Positions 25,307-33,387 of a stretch of DNA of 64,000 nucleotides are shown one piece after another; positions within the stretch are counted from its first letter, which is position 1; each line of letters starts with the position of its first letter. The stretch comes from Pseudomonas jinjuensis (lineage in GTDB: Bacteria > Pseudomonadota > Gammaproteobacteria > Pseudomonadales > Pseudomonadaceae): positions 34,770 to 98,769 of the forward strand of contig NZ_FNIJ01000022.1 in assembly GCF_900103845.1 (NCBI RefSeq). The letters run 5' to 3'. Under the pieces are notes generated by a model. That model searched no databases. It saw only the letters and a program-made list of their open reading frames with translations, and was not told the origin of the DNA. The translations under genes were made by a program, and so were the position numbers.

Positions 25307-25369
25307 TGTAGGAGCCAGCTTGCTGGCGATCGGGACGAAAAAGCTTCGCGAGCAAGCTCGCTCCTACAA
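25307..25369. repeat. REP pair: GTAGGAGCCAGCTTGCTGGC and GCGAGCAAGCTCGCTCCTAC
   Basis: A forward copy of the CCAGC variant (25307-25331) faces an inverted copy of the CGAGC variant (25345-25369), so the two arms of this pair belong to different subtypes. They lie between the terminator and the feoA leader. The remainder of the gap up to 25531 is unique sequence that should contain the feo promoter; I found no convincing Fur or Anr box in it. Confidence 0.75.
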
Positions 25370-25531
25370 ACGCGGCTTTGCCTCCATATGCCAGGAAATG
25401 CGAATCCTTCTCGCCTTGCTCCAAGTCAGCCTCTCCCGACTCCCACAGGAAAATAATCCTCGTCTGACTTGAAACGAGAGTCTTTCCGATTCCTTTCCCA
25501 CCGGCGCCCGCCGCGTCGAGGAGCCCGCACG

Positions 25532-25756
25532 ATGACCCTGCAACCCTCCAGCCGCTATCGCATCGCCGGCTATCAGGCCGGGATCGGCCCCGCCTTCCGC
25601 CAGCGCCTGTTTTCCATGGGCCTGCTGCCGGGCGCGTCGCTGCAGGTTACGCGCATCGCCCCGCTGGGCGATCCGGTGCAGATCGAAACCCGCCGGACCA
25701 GCCTGGTGCTGCGGCGCAAGGACCTGGCCCTGCTGCAACTGGCGCCGCTGGACTGA
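25532..25756 (+). CDS. feoA: Ferrous iron transport protein FeoA
   Basis: 74 aa, an SH3-like cytoplasmic partner of FeoB. ATG at 25532 follows GAGGAGCCCGCACG; an upstream in-frame ATG at 25469 would add a basic, non-homologous extension. The conserved [36 protein letters not shown] is the FeoA core, ending with LRRKDLALL. feoB starts 6 bp later, so feoABC is one operon. Confidence 0.95.
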   Translation: MTLQPSSRYRIAGYQAGIGPAFRQRLFSMGLLPGASLQVTRIAPLGDPVQIETRRTSLVLRRKDLALLQLAPLD

Positions 25757-25762
25757 GCCGCG

Positions 25763-28054
25763 ATGAAACCCCTCGTTCTCGGCCTGATCGGCAACCCCAA
25801 CTGCGGCAAGACCACCCTGTTCAACCAGCTCACCGGCGCCCGCCAGCGCGTCGGCAACTGGGCCGGCGTCACCGTCGAGCGCAAGGAAGGCAGCTTCGCC
25901 ACGCCGCGCCAGGCGGTACGCCTGATCGACCTGCCCGGCACCTACTCGCTGACCACCATTTCCGCCCAGGCCTCCATCGACGAACAGATCGCCCGCCGCT
26001 GCATCGCCAGCGGCGAGGTCGAGCTGCTGGTCAACGTGGTGGACGCCAGCAACCTCGAACGCAACCTCTATCTCACGGTGCAGCTGCGCGAGATGGGCAT
26101 TCCCTGCATCGTCGCCCTGAACATGCTGGACATCGCCCGCAGCCAGGGCCTGCGCATCGACTGCGCGGCGCTGGCGAAACGCCTGGGCTGCCCGGTGGTG
26201 CCGCTGGTGTCGACCCGTGGCGAGGGCATCGACCAGTTGAAGGAAGCCATCGATGCCATCTCCCCGCAGCGCGCCCTGAGGGTGCAGTACCCGGCGCTGC
26301 TGAATGCGCAGGTGGAGCGACTGGCGCGGGCGGGCGGAAAATCCGAATGGCTGGTCATGCAGGCGCTGGAAGGCGACCTGTTCAGCCTGCAATTGCTCGA
26401 CCTGCCGCCGGCGACGCTGGACCAGGCGCGGCAGATCATCCTCGACCAGTGCGGCGAGGAGCCCGAACTGCTGGTGGTGGACGCGCGCTACCGGCTGGTC
26501 GCGGAACTCTGCGCCGAGGCCAGCAACCACCACGAGGCGCAGCCGCACCGCCTGACCCAGTGGCTGGACCGCATCGTGCTCAACCGCTGGCTGGGCATCC
26601 CGATCTTCCTGCTGGTCATGTACCTGATGTTCTTCTTCGCCATCAACCTGGGCGGCGCGCTGCAGCCGATCTTCGACCAGGGCTCGGCGGCGATCTTCAT
26701 CGACGGCATCCAGTGGCTGGGCATCCATTTCGGCGCGCCGGACTGGCTCACCACGCTGCTCGCCCAGGGCCTCGGCGGCGGGATCAATGCGGTGTTCCCG
26801 CTGATCCCGCAGATCGGCCTGATGTACCTGTTCCTCTCGCTGCTGGAAGACTCCGGCTACATGGCCCGCGCGGCCTTCGTCATGGACCGCCTGATGCAGG
26901 CGCTGGGGCTGCCGGGCAAGTCCTTCGTGCCGCTGATCGTCGGCTTCGGCTGCAACGTGCCGTCGATCATGGGCACCCGCACCCTGGATGCCCAGCGCGA
27001 GCGGCTGATCACCATCATGATGGCGCCGTTCATGTCCTGCGGCGCGCGGCTGGCGATCTTCGCGGTATTCGCCGGGGCCTTCTTCGGCCAGCAAGGCGCG
27101 CTGGCGATCTTCTCCCTCTATCTGCTGGGCATCGTCGTCGCCGTGCTCACCGGGCTGATGCTCAAGCACACCGTGATGCGCGGCGAGGCCACACCCTTCG
27201 TCATGGAGCTGCCGCTGTACCACGTGCCGCACCTGAAGAGCCTGCTGCTGCAGACCTGGATGCGCCTGGCCGGCTTCGTCACTCGCGCCGGCAAGGTGAT
27301 CATCCTGGTCAGCCTGGTGATCGGTGGGCTGAACAGCGTGACCCTCGACGGCAAGCCAGTGCAGGGCGATATCGGCGTGTCGGCGCTGGCCAGCGTCAGC
27401 CAGCGCATCACTCCGCTGCTGACGCCGATGGGCGTGCATCCTGACAACTGGCAGGCCACCGTCGGCCTGGTGACCGGCGCGATGGCCAAGGAAGTGGTGG
27501 TCGGTACCCTGAACACCCTGTACACCGCCGAGCACATCCAGGGCGAGGCGTTCGACTACGCAGGCTTCGACCTCGCCGGGCAACTGCGCCAGGCGCTGGC
27601 GGATACCCGCGACGGCCTGCGCGACACCTTCAGCCTCGGCGTACTGGCCAACCCGGTGGCGGCGAGCATGGCCGACGGCAGCATGGATTCCGGCTCCATG
27701 GGAACCATGGCGAGCAAGTTCGGCAGCCCGCTGGCGGCCTACAGCTACCTGGTCTTCGTCCTGCTCTACGTGCCCTGCGTGACCACCATGGGCGCCATCG
27801 CCCGCGAGAGCAGCAAGCGCTGGATGGGCTTCTCCATCCTCTGGGGGCTGAACGTCGCCTATTCGCTGGCGACCCTGTGCTACCAGGGTTTCAGCTTCGC
27901 CGCGCATCCGCAGCAGAGCGGGTTGATCATCGCCGCCGTGCTGGCGTTCAACGCCGGCGTGATCCTGCTGCTGCGCCGCCTGGGGCGGAATGAAATGCAA
28001 CCGCTGCCGGCGGCCATGCCCGCGCCGGCGAATGCCGGAGGCTGCCACCGATGA
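25763..28054 (+). CDS. feoB: Ferrous iron transporter FeoB
   Basis: 763 aa. The N-terminal G domain shows G1 GNPNCGKT (residues 10-17), switch region GNWAGVTVERKEG, G3 DLPGTYSL and G4 NMLD, followed by a GDI-like helical domain. From about residue 270 the membrane part begins (IFLLVMYLMFFFAINLGGALQPIF). The two Gate segments contain conserved Cys (GFGCNVPSIMGTRTL and MSCGARL in the first; YVPCVTTMGAI in the second). FeoB moves Fe2+ across the inner membrane with GTP hydrolysis. Its stop codon overlaps the feoC start by 4 bp. Confidence 0.97.
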   Translation: MKPLVLGLIGNPNCGKTTLFNQLTGARQRVGNWAGVTVERKEGSFATPRQAVRLIDLPGTYSLTTISAQASIDEQIARRCIASGEVELLVNVVDASNLERNLYLTVQLREMGIPCIVALNMLDIARSQGLRIDCAALAKRLGCPVVPLVSTRGEGIDQLKEAIDAISPQRALRVQYPALLNAQVERLARAGGKSEWLVMQALEGDLFSLQLLDLPPATLDQARQIILDQCGEEPELLVVDARYRLVAELCAEASNHHEAQPHRLTQWLDRIVLNRWLGIPIFLLVMYLMFFFAINLGGALQPIFDQGSAAIFIDGIQWLGIHFGAPDWLTTLLAQGLGGGINAVFPLIPQIGLMYLFLSLLEDSGYMARAAFVMDRLMQALGLPGKSFVPLIVGFGCNVPSIMGTRTLDAQRERLITIMMAPFMSCGARLAIFAVFAGAFFGQQGALAIFSLYLLGIVVAVLTGLMLKHTVMRGEATPFVMELPLYHVPHLKSLLLQTWMRLAGFVTRAGKVIILVSLVIGGLNSVTLDGKPVQGDIGVSALASVSQRITPLLTPMGVHPDNWQATVGLVTGAMAKEVVVGTLNTLYTAEHIQGEAFDYAGFDLAGQLRQALADTRDGLRDTFSLGVLANPVAASMADGSMDSGSMGTMASKFGSPLAAYSYLVFVLLYVPCVTTMGAIARESSKRWMGFSILWGLNVAYSLATLCYQGFSFAAHPQQSGLIIAAVLAFNAGVILLLRRLGRNEMQPLPAAMPAPANAGGCHR

Positions 28055-28305
28055 TCGGCGTGATGGAGGTGCGCGACGCCCTGCGGGAAGGGCCGCGCGA
28101 TGTGGACCAGCTCAGCCGCCTGCTGGGAGCGCCGAAAGCGTTGCTGGAGGCGATGCTGGAACGGCTGGTGGCGCTGGGGAAGGTGGAGCGGGCGGAACCG
28201 CCGGCGGCTGCGTGTGGCAGTTGTCGCGGTTGTGTAGAGGCGCGGGGATGTGCGGCGCCGATGTATCGGCTCAGCGCGCAACGCCTGATAGTCAGCTGCC
28301 TGTAG
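28051..28305 (+). CDS. feoC: FeoC-like winged-helix protein with Cys cluster
   Basis: 84 aa. The N-terminal two thirds is a small winged helix (VRDALREGPRDVDQLSRLLGAPKALLEAMLERLVALGKVER). In the wing, Cys55, Cys58, Cys61 and Cys67 form C-x2-C-x2-C-x5-C, the pattern that binds an oxygen-sensitive Fe-S cluster in enterobacterial FeoC. It overlaps feoB by 4 bp (ATGA). A role as a FeoB-stabilising or sensing subunit is known for the family and inferred here. Confidence 0.9.
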   Translation: MIGVMEVRDALREGPRDVDQLSRLLGAPKALLEAMLERLVALGKVERAEPPAAACGSCRGCVEARGCAAPMYRLSAQRLIVSCL

Positions 28306-28530
28306 GAACGGGCCATGCCCGCGACCGAACGCATCCAGGATGCTTCTGCGTCCGACGTAGGATGGGTTAGCCGCGAAGCGGCGTAACCCATCGATTGAGT
28401 CCGATGGGTATCGCTTCGCTCAACCCATCCTACAGTCTCGGTACATGCGGCGGGTTTCACCCGCCCTACGATTCGCGAGCAAGCTCGCTCCTACGGAGGC
28501 GCACCCTGTAGGAGCGAGCTTGCTCGCGAA
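28301..28530. repeat. Composite repeat cluster filling the feoC-xenB gap
   Basis: Five units are packed end to end: GTAGGAACGGGCCATGCCCG (28301-28327); a GTAGGATGGGTTAGCC...CAACCCATCCTAC unit (28357-28433) with inner palindromes GCGAAGC/GCTTCGC; a half unit GGCGGGTTTCACCCGCCCTA (28447-28470); and an inverted pair of GCGAGCAAGCTCGCTCCTAC elements (28471-28494 and 28506-28530). Virtually no unique sequence is left between feoC and xenB. Confidence 0.8.
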
Positions 28531-28539
28531 TCCTGGGAC

Positions 28540-29589
28540 TTACATCCGCGGATAATCCAGATACCCCACCGGCCCCTGCGCGTAGAAGGTCTCCGGGTGC
28601 GGCTCGTTCCATGCTGCGTCGGCGGCCAGGCGCGCCGGCAGGTCCGGGTTGGCGATGAAGGGAATGCCGAAGGCCACCGCGTCGGCCTTGCCGCTGGCCA
28701 GCCAGGCGTTGGCGCTGGCCTTGTCGAAGCGTTCGTTGGCGATGTACACGCCGCCGAAGATCTCCTTCAGCTTCGGCCCGATGCTGTCGTCGCCGGCCGT
28801 CTCGCGGGTGCAGATGAAGGCGATGCCGCGCTTGCCCAGCTCACGGGCGACGTAGCCGAAGGTCGCCAGCGGATCGCTGTCGCCCATGTCGTGGGAATCG
28901 CCGCGCGGCGCCAGGTGTACGCCGACGCGCTGCGGGCCCCACACGGAAATCACCGCGTCGGTCACTTCCAGCAGCAGGCGCGCGCGGTTCTCGATGGAGC
29001 CGCCGTACTGGTCGGTGCGCTGGTTGGTGCTGTCCTGCAGGAACTGGTCGAGCAGGTAGCCGTTGGCGCCGTGGATTTCCACGCCGTCGAAGCCGGCGGC
29101 CTTGGCGTTCTCCGCACCCTGGCGGTAGGCCTCGACGATGTCGGCGATCTCCTCGGTCTCCAGCGCGCGCGGAGTGACGAACTCCTTCTTCGGACGCACC
29201 AGGCTGACATGCCCCCTGGGTGCGATGGCGCTCGGCGCGACCGGCGTCTCGCCGTCCAGGTAGAGCGGGTCGGAAACGCGGCCGACGTGCCACAGCTGCA
29301 GGAAGATGCGCCCGCCGTTGGCGTGCACGGTGCTGGTGATGTTGCTCCAGCCACGGATTTGCGCGTCGTTCCAGATGCCGGGGGTATCCGGGTAGCCGAC
29401 GCCCATCGGCGTCACCGCGGTCGCCTCGCTGAGGATCAGCCCGGCGGAGGCGCGCTGGGCGTAGTACTCGGCCATCAGCGCATTGGGCACGCGGCCCTCG
29501 TCGGCGCGGCAGCGTGTCAGCGGCGCCATGATGATGCGGTTGGGAAGTTCGAGGTCGCCGATGACGATGGGGTCGAAAAGCGTGGTCAT
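28540..29589 (-). CDS. xenB: Old-yellow-enzyme family xenobiotic/alkene reductase XenB
   Basis: 349 aa FMN-dependent NAD(P)H oxidoreductase that reduces activated alkenes, nitroesters and N-ethylmaleimide. The N-terminus MTTLFDPIVIGDLELPNRIIMAPLTRCRA and the active-site stretch EIHGANGYLLDQFLQD (His-x-x-Asn substrate pair and Tyr proton donor), followed by YGGSIENRARLLLEV, are classical. TIM-barrel length is normal. In PAO1 the operon is pyeR-pyeM-xenB; here pyeR is only 86 bp upstream of xenB and no MFS gene lies between them. Confidence 0.95.
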   Translation of the reverse strand: MTTLFDPIVIGDLELPNRIIMAPLTRCRADEGRVPNALMAEYYAQRASAGLILSEATAVTPMGVGYPDTPGIWNDAQIRGWSNITSTVHANGGRIFLQLWHVGRVSDPLYLDGETPVAPSAIAPRGHVSLVRPKKEFVTPRALETEEIADIVEAYRQGAENAKAAGFDGVEIHGANGYLLDQFLQDSTNQRTDQYGGSIENRARLLLEVTDAVISVWGPQRVGVHLAPRGDSHDMGDSDPLATFGYVARELGKRGIAFICTRETAGDDSIGPKLKEIFGGVYIANERFDKASANAWLASGKADAVAFGIPFIANPDLPARLAADAAWNEPHPETFYAQGPVGYLDYPRM

Positions 29590-29675
29590 GCTGGAGTCTC
29601 CGGGTAGTCGGAAAGCGAAGCGGGGATGTCGGGTTGCGCGAGCGCGGAGGCATGCCCGAAAAAATCTGCGTGGCG

Positions 29676-29987
29676 CTACAGCTCTTCACCCAGTCGCCGG
29701 AGGAATGCCTGGATGGTTTCCTCGTTGCGCCTGAAGAAGCTCCACTGGCCGATCTTGCGGCTGGTCACCAGGCCGGCGCGCTGCAGGGTCGCCAGGTGCG
29801 CCGAGACGGTCGACTGCGAGAGGCCGCATTTCTCGTCGAACTTGCCGGCGCACACGCCGATCTCGAACGGGTGGTCCTGCTCGACGAAATGCCGCTCGGG
29901 GTCCTGCAGCCAGCGCAGCATCTCGCGCCGCACCGGGTGGGAGAGGGCCTTGATGATTTCGTCGAGATCGATGTCGGGTTCGGTCAT
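29676..29987 (-). CDS. pyeR: ArsR-family repressor PyeR-like
   Basis: 103 aa winged helix-turn-helix protein. The recognition region reads CGLSQSTVSAHLATLQRAGLVTSRKIGQWSFFRRNE. Two Cys (46 and 54, in GVCAGKFDEKCG) could form a redox switch; the usual ArsR metal motif ELCVCDL is absent. It lies upstream of xenB on the same strand, matching the PAO1 PA4354-4356 arrangement except for the missing transporter gene. A 14-bp palindrome starts 4 bp upstream of the ATG (29991-30004) and could be its auto-operator. No clear ribosome site is visible. Confidence 0.88.
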   Translation of the reverse strand: MTEPDIDLDEIIKALSHPVRREMLRWLQDPERHFVEQDHPFEIGVCAGKFDEKCGLSQSTVSAHLATLQRAGLVTSRKIGQWSFFRRNEETIQAFLRRLGEEL

Positions 29988-29990
29988 GTG

Positions 29991-30004
29991 GATATCGCCA
30001 TATC
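29991..30004. promoter_or_regulatory. GATATCGCCATATC inverted repeat, candidate PyeR operator
   Basis: GATAT-CGCC-ATATC is a perfect 5-bp-arm palindrome directly before the pyeR start, in an AT-rich promoter patch that also contains TATATATCG. ArsR-family repressors bind such short dyads; binding here is inferred. Confidence 0.4.
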
Positions 30005-30120
30005 GCGTTGGATCGAACTATATATCGGTCTTGGACGATACGAGATCGTTTGGGCCGATAGTGATCATCGACCGGCCTGATAATTCCGCTCCCCGCGCCG
30101 CGCTGGGGTAAGCTCAGGCG

Positions 30121-30729
30121 ATGAACTACCTCGCCCACCTCCATCTCGGCGGTCCGCGGCCCGCCCAGCTGCTCGGCAGCCTCTACGGCGACTTCGTCAA
30201 GGGGCCGCTGGCCGGGCGCTTCCCGGCGGACATCGAGGCCGCGATCCGCGTGCACCGGCGCATCGACGCCTTCACCGACAGCCACCCGCTGATCCACGAA
30301 GCCAAGCTGCGCTTCCCGGCCGAAAGGCGGCGCCTGGCCGGGGTGCTGGTGGACGTGTTCTTCGACCACTGCCTGGCGCGCGACTGGCAGCGCTTCTCCG
30401 ACGAGCCGCTGGAGCGTTTCACCCACCGCGTCTATGGCGTGCTCGGCGAGACCGGAAGCCTGCCCGGACGCCTCGCGCACATCGCCCCGCGCATGGCGGC
30501 GCAGGACTGGCTGGGCAGCTACGTGGAGTTCGAAGTGTTGCAGGATGTTATGTCCGGCATGGCGCGGCGCCTGTCCCGTCCGGCTTTGCTGGATGGCGCC
30601 TGGGACGAACTGGTGTTTCTCTACGAACCGCTGAGCGCGGATTTCCGCGCCTTCTATCCTGAATTGCAGGATTACGTGGGGGGCCTGCCCGAGGTCCGGG
30701 ACGGACTTGATATATATCAAGCTTCCTGA
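30121..30729 (+). CDS. acpH: Acyl carrier protein phosphodiesterase AcpH
   Basis: 202 aa, DUF479/HD-like family. AcpH removes the 4'-phosphopantetheine group from holo-ACP. The N-terminus MNYLAHLHLGG, LLGSLYGDFVKG, the VHRRIDAFTDSHPLI motif (His and Asp metal-binding residues) and LVDVFFDHCLARDW are all characteristic. Normal length. The last codons and stop overlap a perfect Anr/Fnr box that belongs to the next gene. Confidence 0.92.
   Translation: MNYLAHLHLGGPRPAQLLGSLYGDFVKGPLAGRFPADIEAAIRVHRRIDAFTDSHPLIHEAKLRFPAERRRLAGVLVDVFFDHCLARDWQRFSDEPLERFTHRVYGVLGETGSLPGRLAHIAPRMAAQDWLGSYVEFEVLQDVMSGMARRLSRPALLDGAWDELVFLYEPLSADFRAFYPELQDYVGGLPEVRDGLDIYQAS
30707..30720. promoter_or_regulatory. Perfect Anr (Fnr) box TTGATATATATCAA upstream of usp
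   Basis: The 14-bp sequence matches TTGAT-N4-ATCAA exactly. It is centred about 70 bp before the Usp start codon, inside the final codons of acpH. Class II activation at -41.5 would put the transcript start near 30755. The P. aeruginosa orthologue of the Usp gene (PA4352) is reported to be Anr-dependent. Confidence 0.85.
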
Positions 30730-30782
30730 GCGGTTCAGCGGGTGCAATGGTTTCCATTGAAGGATGCCGTAGGAGGTGCGTG

Positions 30783-31646
30783 ATGAAATCGCTGATGGTT
30801 GCGACAGATCTTTCCGTCCGTTCGGAAAAGGCCCTGATGCGTGGAGCCGCCCTGGCGAAGCGCTTCGGTTGCCCGTGGAGCGTGCTCTACGTGGTCGACG
30901 AGGACCAGCCGGCAGCGATGGTCGAGCAGGAAGCCATCCAGGTGAAGATGCTGTTCGAGGCGCGGCTGGTCGAGCTGACCGGGCTGGGTGGCTCGGCGCC
31001 GAAGATCATCGTCGAGAGGGGCGACCCGGACCACCGGATCATCGCCGTCGCCAAGGAGAAGGGCGCCGAGCTGCTGGTCATGGGGGCGCACCGCAAGGGC
31101 ATCCTGCGTGACATCTTCGTCGGCACCACGGTGGAGCGCGTGCTGCGCTCCGGGGAATTGCCGGTGCTGGTGGTCAGCCAGCTGGCCGGCAGCGAATACC
31201 GCGACCTGCTGCTGGCGCTGGACACCTCGCCGACCTCCGCCCATGCGGTACGCACCGCCGCGCGCCTCGGTCTGCTCGACGGCGCGGTGAAGCGCGCCGT
31301 GTGCGCCTTCAGCCCGATGGCGAAGGGAATGATGGAGTACTCCGGGGTGAATCCCGAGCGCATCGACGAGTTCGTCGGCACCGAGACGCGCCAGGCGGTG
31401 GACGAGCTGAAGACCTTCCTGCGTGCCGAGCAGCTGGAACCGCACATCGACGAGCAACTGGTGGCGGTCGGCCTGCCCACCAGCGTGCTGCAGCGGATGA
31501 ACGACAAGCACCGCCCGGACCTGCTGGTGATGGGCACCCGCGGCCTCGGCGGCGTGCGCCGCGCGCTGATCGGCAGCGTGGCGGACTATGCGCTGCGCGA
31601 GCTGGATTGCGACGTGCTGGTGGTGCCGCCGGAGCATGAGGTCTGA
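30783..31646 (+). CDS. Tandem universal stress protein, oxygen-limitation type
   Basis: 287 aa from ATG at 30783, which follows TAGGAGGTGCGTG. Two Usp domains lie in tandem: residues 1-145 (MKSLMVATDLSVRSEKALMRG ... LLVMGAHRKGILRDIFVGTTVERVLRSGELPVLVV) and 150-287 (DLLLALDTSPTSAHAVRTAARL ... LLVMGTRGLGGVRRALIGSVADYALRELDCDVLVV). Both carry G-x2-G-x9-G-S/T nucleotide-binding loops. A consensus Anr box precedes it, so induction under anoxia is expected, as for P. aeruginosa Usp proteins needed for anaerobic survival. Confidence 0.93.
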   Translation: MKSLMVATDLSVRSEKALMRGAALAKRFGCPWSVLYVVDEDQPAAMVEQEAIQVKMLFEARLVELTGLGGSAPKIIVERGDPDHRIIAVAKEKGAELLVMGAHRKGILRDIFVGTTVERVLRSGELPVLVVSQLAGSEYRDLLLALDTSPTSAHAVRTAARLGLLDGAVKRAVCAFSPMAKGMMEYSGVNPERIDEFVGTETRQAVDELKTFLRAEQLEPHIDEQLVAVGLPTSVLQRMNDKHRPDLLVMGTRGLGGVRRALIGSVADYALRELDCDVLVVPPEHEV

Positions 31647-31673
31647 GGGCGATTGCCCCAGTGCCAGACCATC

Positions 31674-31700
31674 CGTAGAAGCGGGCCATGCCCGCGAAAC
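31674..31700. repeat. REP-type repeat, GCGGGCCATGCCCGCG family
   Basis: CGTAGAAGCGGGCCATGCCC is a copy with one change (GTAGAA for GTAGGA) between usp and olsA. Confidence 0.7.
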
Positions 31701-31729
31701 CCCGGCGCCGCCGATACGTCGTGCGCGGC

Positions 31730-32491
31730 TCAGGCCGCCATCTCCCTCGCCACCGCCTCGCCATTCAACCGCACCAGGATCATCTCCCGCGCCATGCGCG
31801 CCAGCTGGGTGCGGTCCCGCCCCGCGCTGTGCAGCGGCTCCAGCAGGTGAATCTCCACCGTGCCCGCCTCGGCATCCAGCAGCCGCAGCAGATGGCTGAG
31901 CAGGTCGTCGTCGCCGATGAAGGGGGCCAGCCGGTCCAGTCCGTCATCGCGCCGATAACGCAGCGCCACCGGTTGCAGCGGCACGCCGGTTTCGATGGCG
32001 CTGGTCAGCAGGCGGCCATGGAAGGTGCGCACGCTGCTGCCGTCGGTGGTGGTGCCTTCCGGGAACAGCAGCAGCGAGCGACCCTGTTCGAGATGCCGCG
32101 CCAGTTGCCCGCCGACTTCCCGGCTGTCGCCCGAGCCGCGGCGGATGAACAGGGTGCCGGCCTTTTCCGCCAGCCAGCCGGCCAGCGGCCACTGGCGCAC
32201 TTCCGCCTTGGACAGGAAGGACAGCGGCTGCAGCGCGCCGAGCAGCGGGATGTCGATCCACGACACATGGTTGGCGACCCACAGCGCCGGGGTTCCCGGC
32301 AGTTCGCCGTGGACCTCGATGCGCAGCGGCAGGACGCCGGAAAGGCGGCCCAGCCACCAGCAGGCCAGGCGCTGCCGCAGCGCCATCCGGTCGTGCCGGG
32401 ACAGGCGTTGCAGCAGGCCGACCAGCGCCGCCAGCAGCGCGCCGACGGCGATCACCAGCAGCAGGCGGAGTATCCGCCAGCCCCTGCGCAT
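31730..32491 (-). CDS. olsA: Lyso-ornithine lipid acyltransferase OlsA
   Basis: 253 aa, PlsC-type acyltransferase. An N-terminal membrane helix (LLLVIAVGALLAALVGLL) precedes the catalytic NHVSWID motif (His75, Asp80; H-x4-D) and the FPEGTTTDG motif near residue 145. It adds the second, ester-linked chain to lyso-ornithine lipid made by OlsB. Its ATG overlaps the olsB stop by one base (TGATG), so translation is coupled. Similarity alone would also allow a lysophosphatidic acid acyltransferase, but the olsB partner decides. Confidence 0.93.
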   Translation of the reverse strand: MRRGWRILRLLLVIAVGALLAALVGLLQRLSRHDRMALRQRLACWWLGRLSGVLPLRIEVHGELPGTPALWVANHVSWIDIPLLGALQPLSFLSKAEVRQWPLAGWLAEKAGTLFIRRGSGDSREVGGQLARHLEQGRSLLLFPEGTTTDGSSVRTFHGRLLTSAIETGVPLQPVALRYRRDDGLDRLAPFIGDDDLLSHLLRLLDAEAGTVEIHLLEPLHSAGRDRTQLARMAREMILVRLNGEAVAREMAA

Positions 32492-33246
32492 CACACCGCC
32501 GCCTTGAAGTGGCGGGCGTAGCGCGGACACAGCTCGTCGCGCTTGAGCAGGATGAACACGTCGGCAACCTGGAATTCCGGGTCCCAGCAGGGCTCGCCGC
32601 AGATCTTCGCGCCCAGGCGCATGTAGGCCTTGAGCAGCGGCGGCAGCTCGGCGGTGAGGTTGTCCGGCACTTCCAGCGGCGGCAGCGGCGTCTTCGGTTC
32701 GGCGCGCAGGTTCTGCCGGCACAGGTAGCGTTCGCGCAGGCGCTGCATCACCGCCTGGGCCTGCACGCCGCCGTCGCGCATGGGGATGCTGGCGCAGCCC
32801 ATCAGGTAGCGGTAGCCGCCTTCGTTGAGGATTTCCGCCAGCTCGCTCCACAGCACGGCGATGGTGGCGCCGTTGCGATAGGCCGGGTCGACGCAGGTGC
32901 GGCCGATTTCCAGGATCGGCCCCTGCAGCTCGGCGAGGCCGTCGAGGGCGAATTCCTCCTCGCTGTAGAAGCGCCCCAGGCGGCGCGCGGCGCGATGGTC
33001 GAGCAGGCGGGTGGTCGCCACCAGGGCGCCGCTGTTCAGGTCGCGCACGCCGATGTGCGCGCAGTGGCGGTCGTAGTCATCCATGTCCAGGCCGAGTTCG
33101 GCGCCCTGCAGGCGGGCGTCGAACTCGCTTCTGAAGACCTGGTAGCGCAGCGCCTGGGCTTCGCGCAGGGCGCGGGAGCCGCGCAGGCGCACGGCCTTGA
33201 GGCGGCGTTCGGTCGATACGTCTCGGGTTGGGGCGATCTGGCTCAT
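32491..33246 (-). CDS. olsB: Ornithine N-acyltransferase OlsB
   Basis: 251 aa from ATG at 33246 with GGAGGCAAGCGC upstream. The GNAT-like OlsB fold is seen in [38 protein letters not shown] and in [28 protein letters not shown]. It transfers a 3-hydroxyacyl chain from ACP to ornithine, forming lyso-ornithine lipid, a phosphate-free membrane lipid used under phosphate limitation. I saw no clear Pho box upstream, though none was searched for exhaustively. Confidence 0.93.
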   Translation of the reverse strand: MSQIAPTRDVSTERRLKAVRLRGSRALREAQALRYQVFRSEFDARLQGAELGLDMDDYDRHCAHIGVRDLNSGALVATTRLLDHRAARRLGRFYSEEEFALDGLAELQGPILEIGRTCVDPAYRNGATIAVLWSELAEILNEGGYRYLMGCASIPMRDGGVQAQAVMQRLRERYLCRQNLRAEPKTPLPPLEVPDNLTAELPPLLKAYMRLGAKICGEPCWDPEFQVADVFILLKRDELCPRYARHFKAAV

Positions 33247-33387
33247 GCGCTTGCCTCCGTAGGCCGGCCAAGCGGGTTGCGGCCGGTCGGTCTTGTTGGG
33301 CAAGCTCAGGCTAGGAAGGCGCGGTGTCACCCCGGTGACGCTGGCGTGATGCTTGTATGACAACAAGACCTCGACGAGGAACCCGCG

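Noticed and set aside
25370..25531. Fur or Anr box at the feoABC promoter
   Set aside because: Expected from biology, but the best match (around AGGAAAATAATCC near 25446) is too weak to call.
25364..28048. 894-aa open frame opposite feoB
   Set aside because: Antisense shadow of feoB; the G-domain and Gate motifs show that feoB is the real gene.
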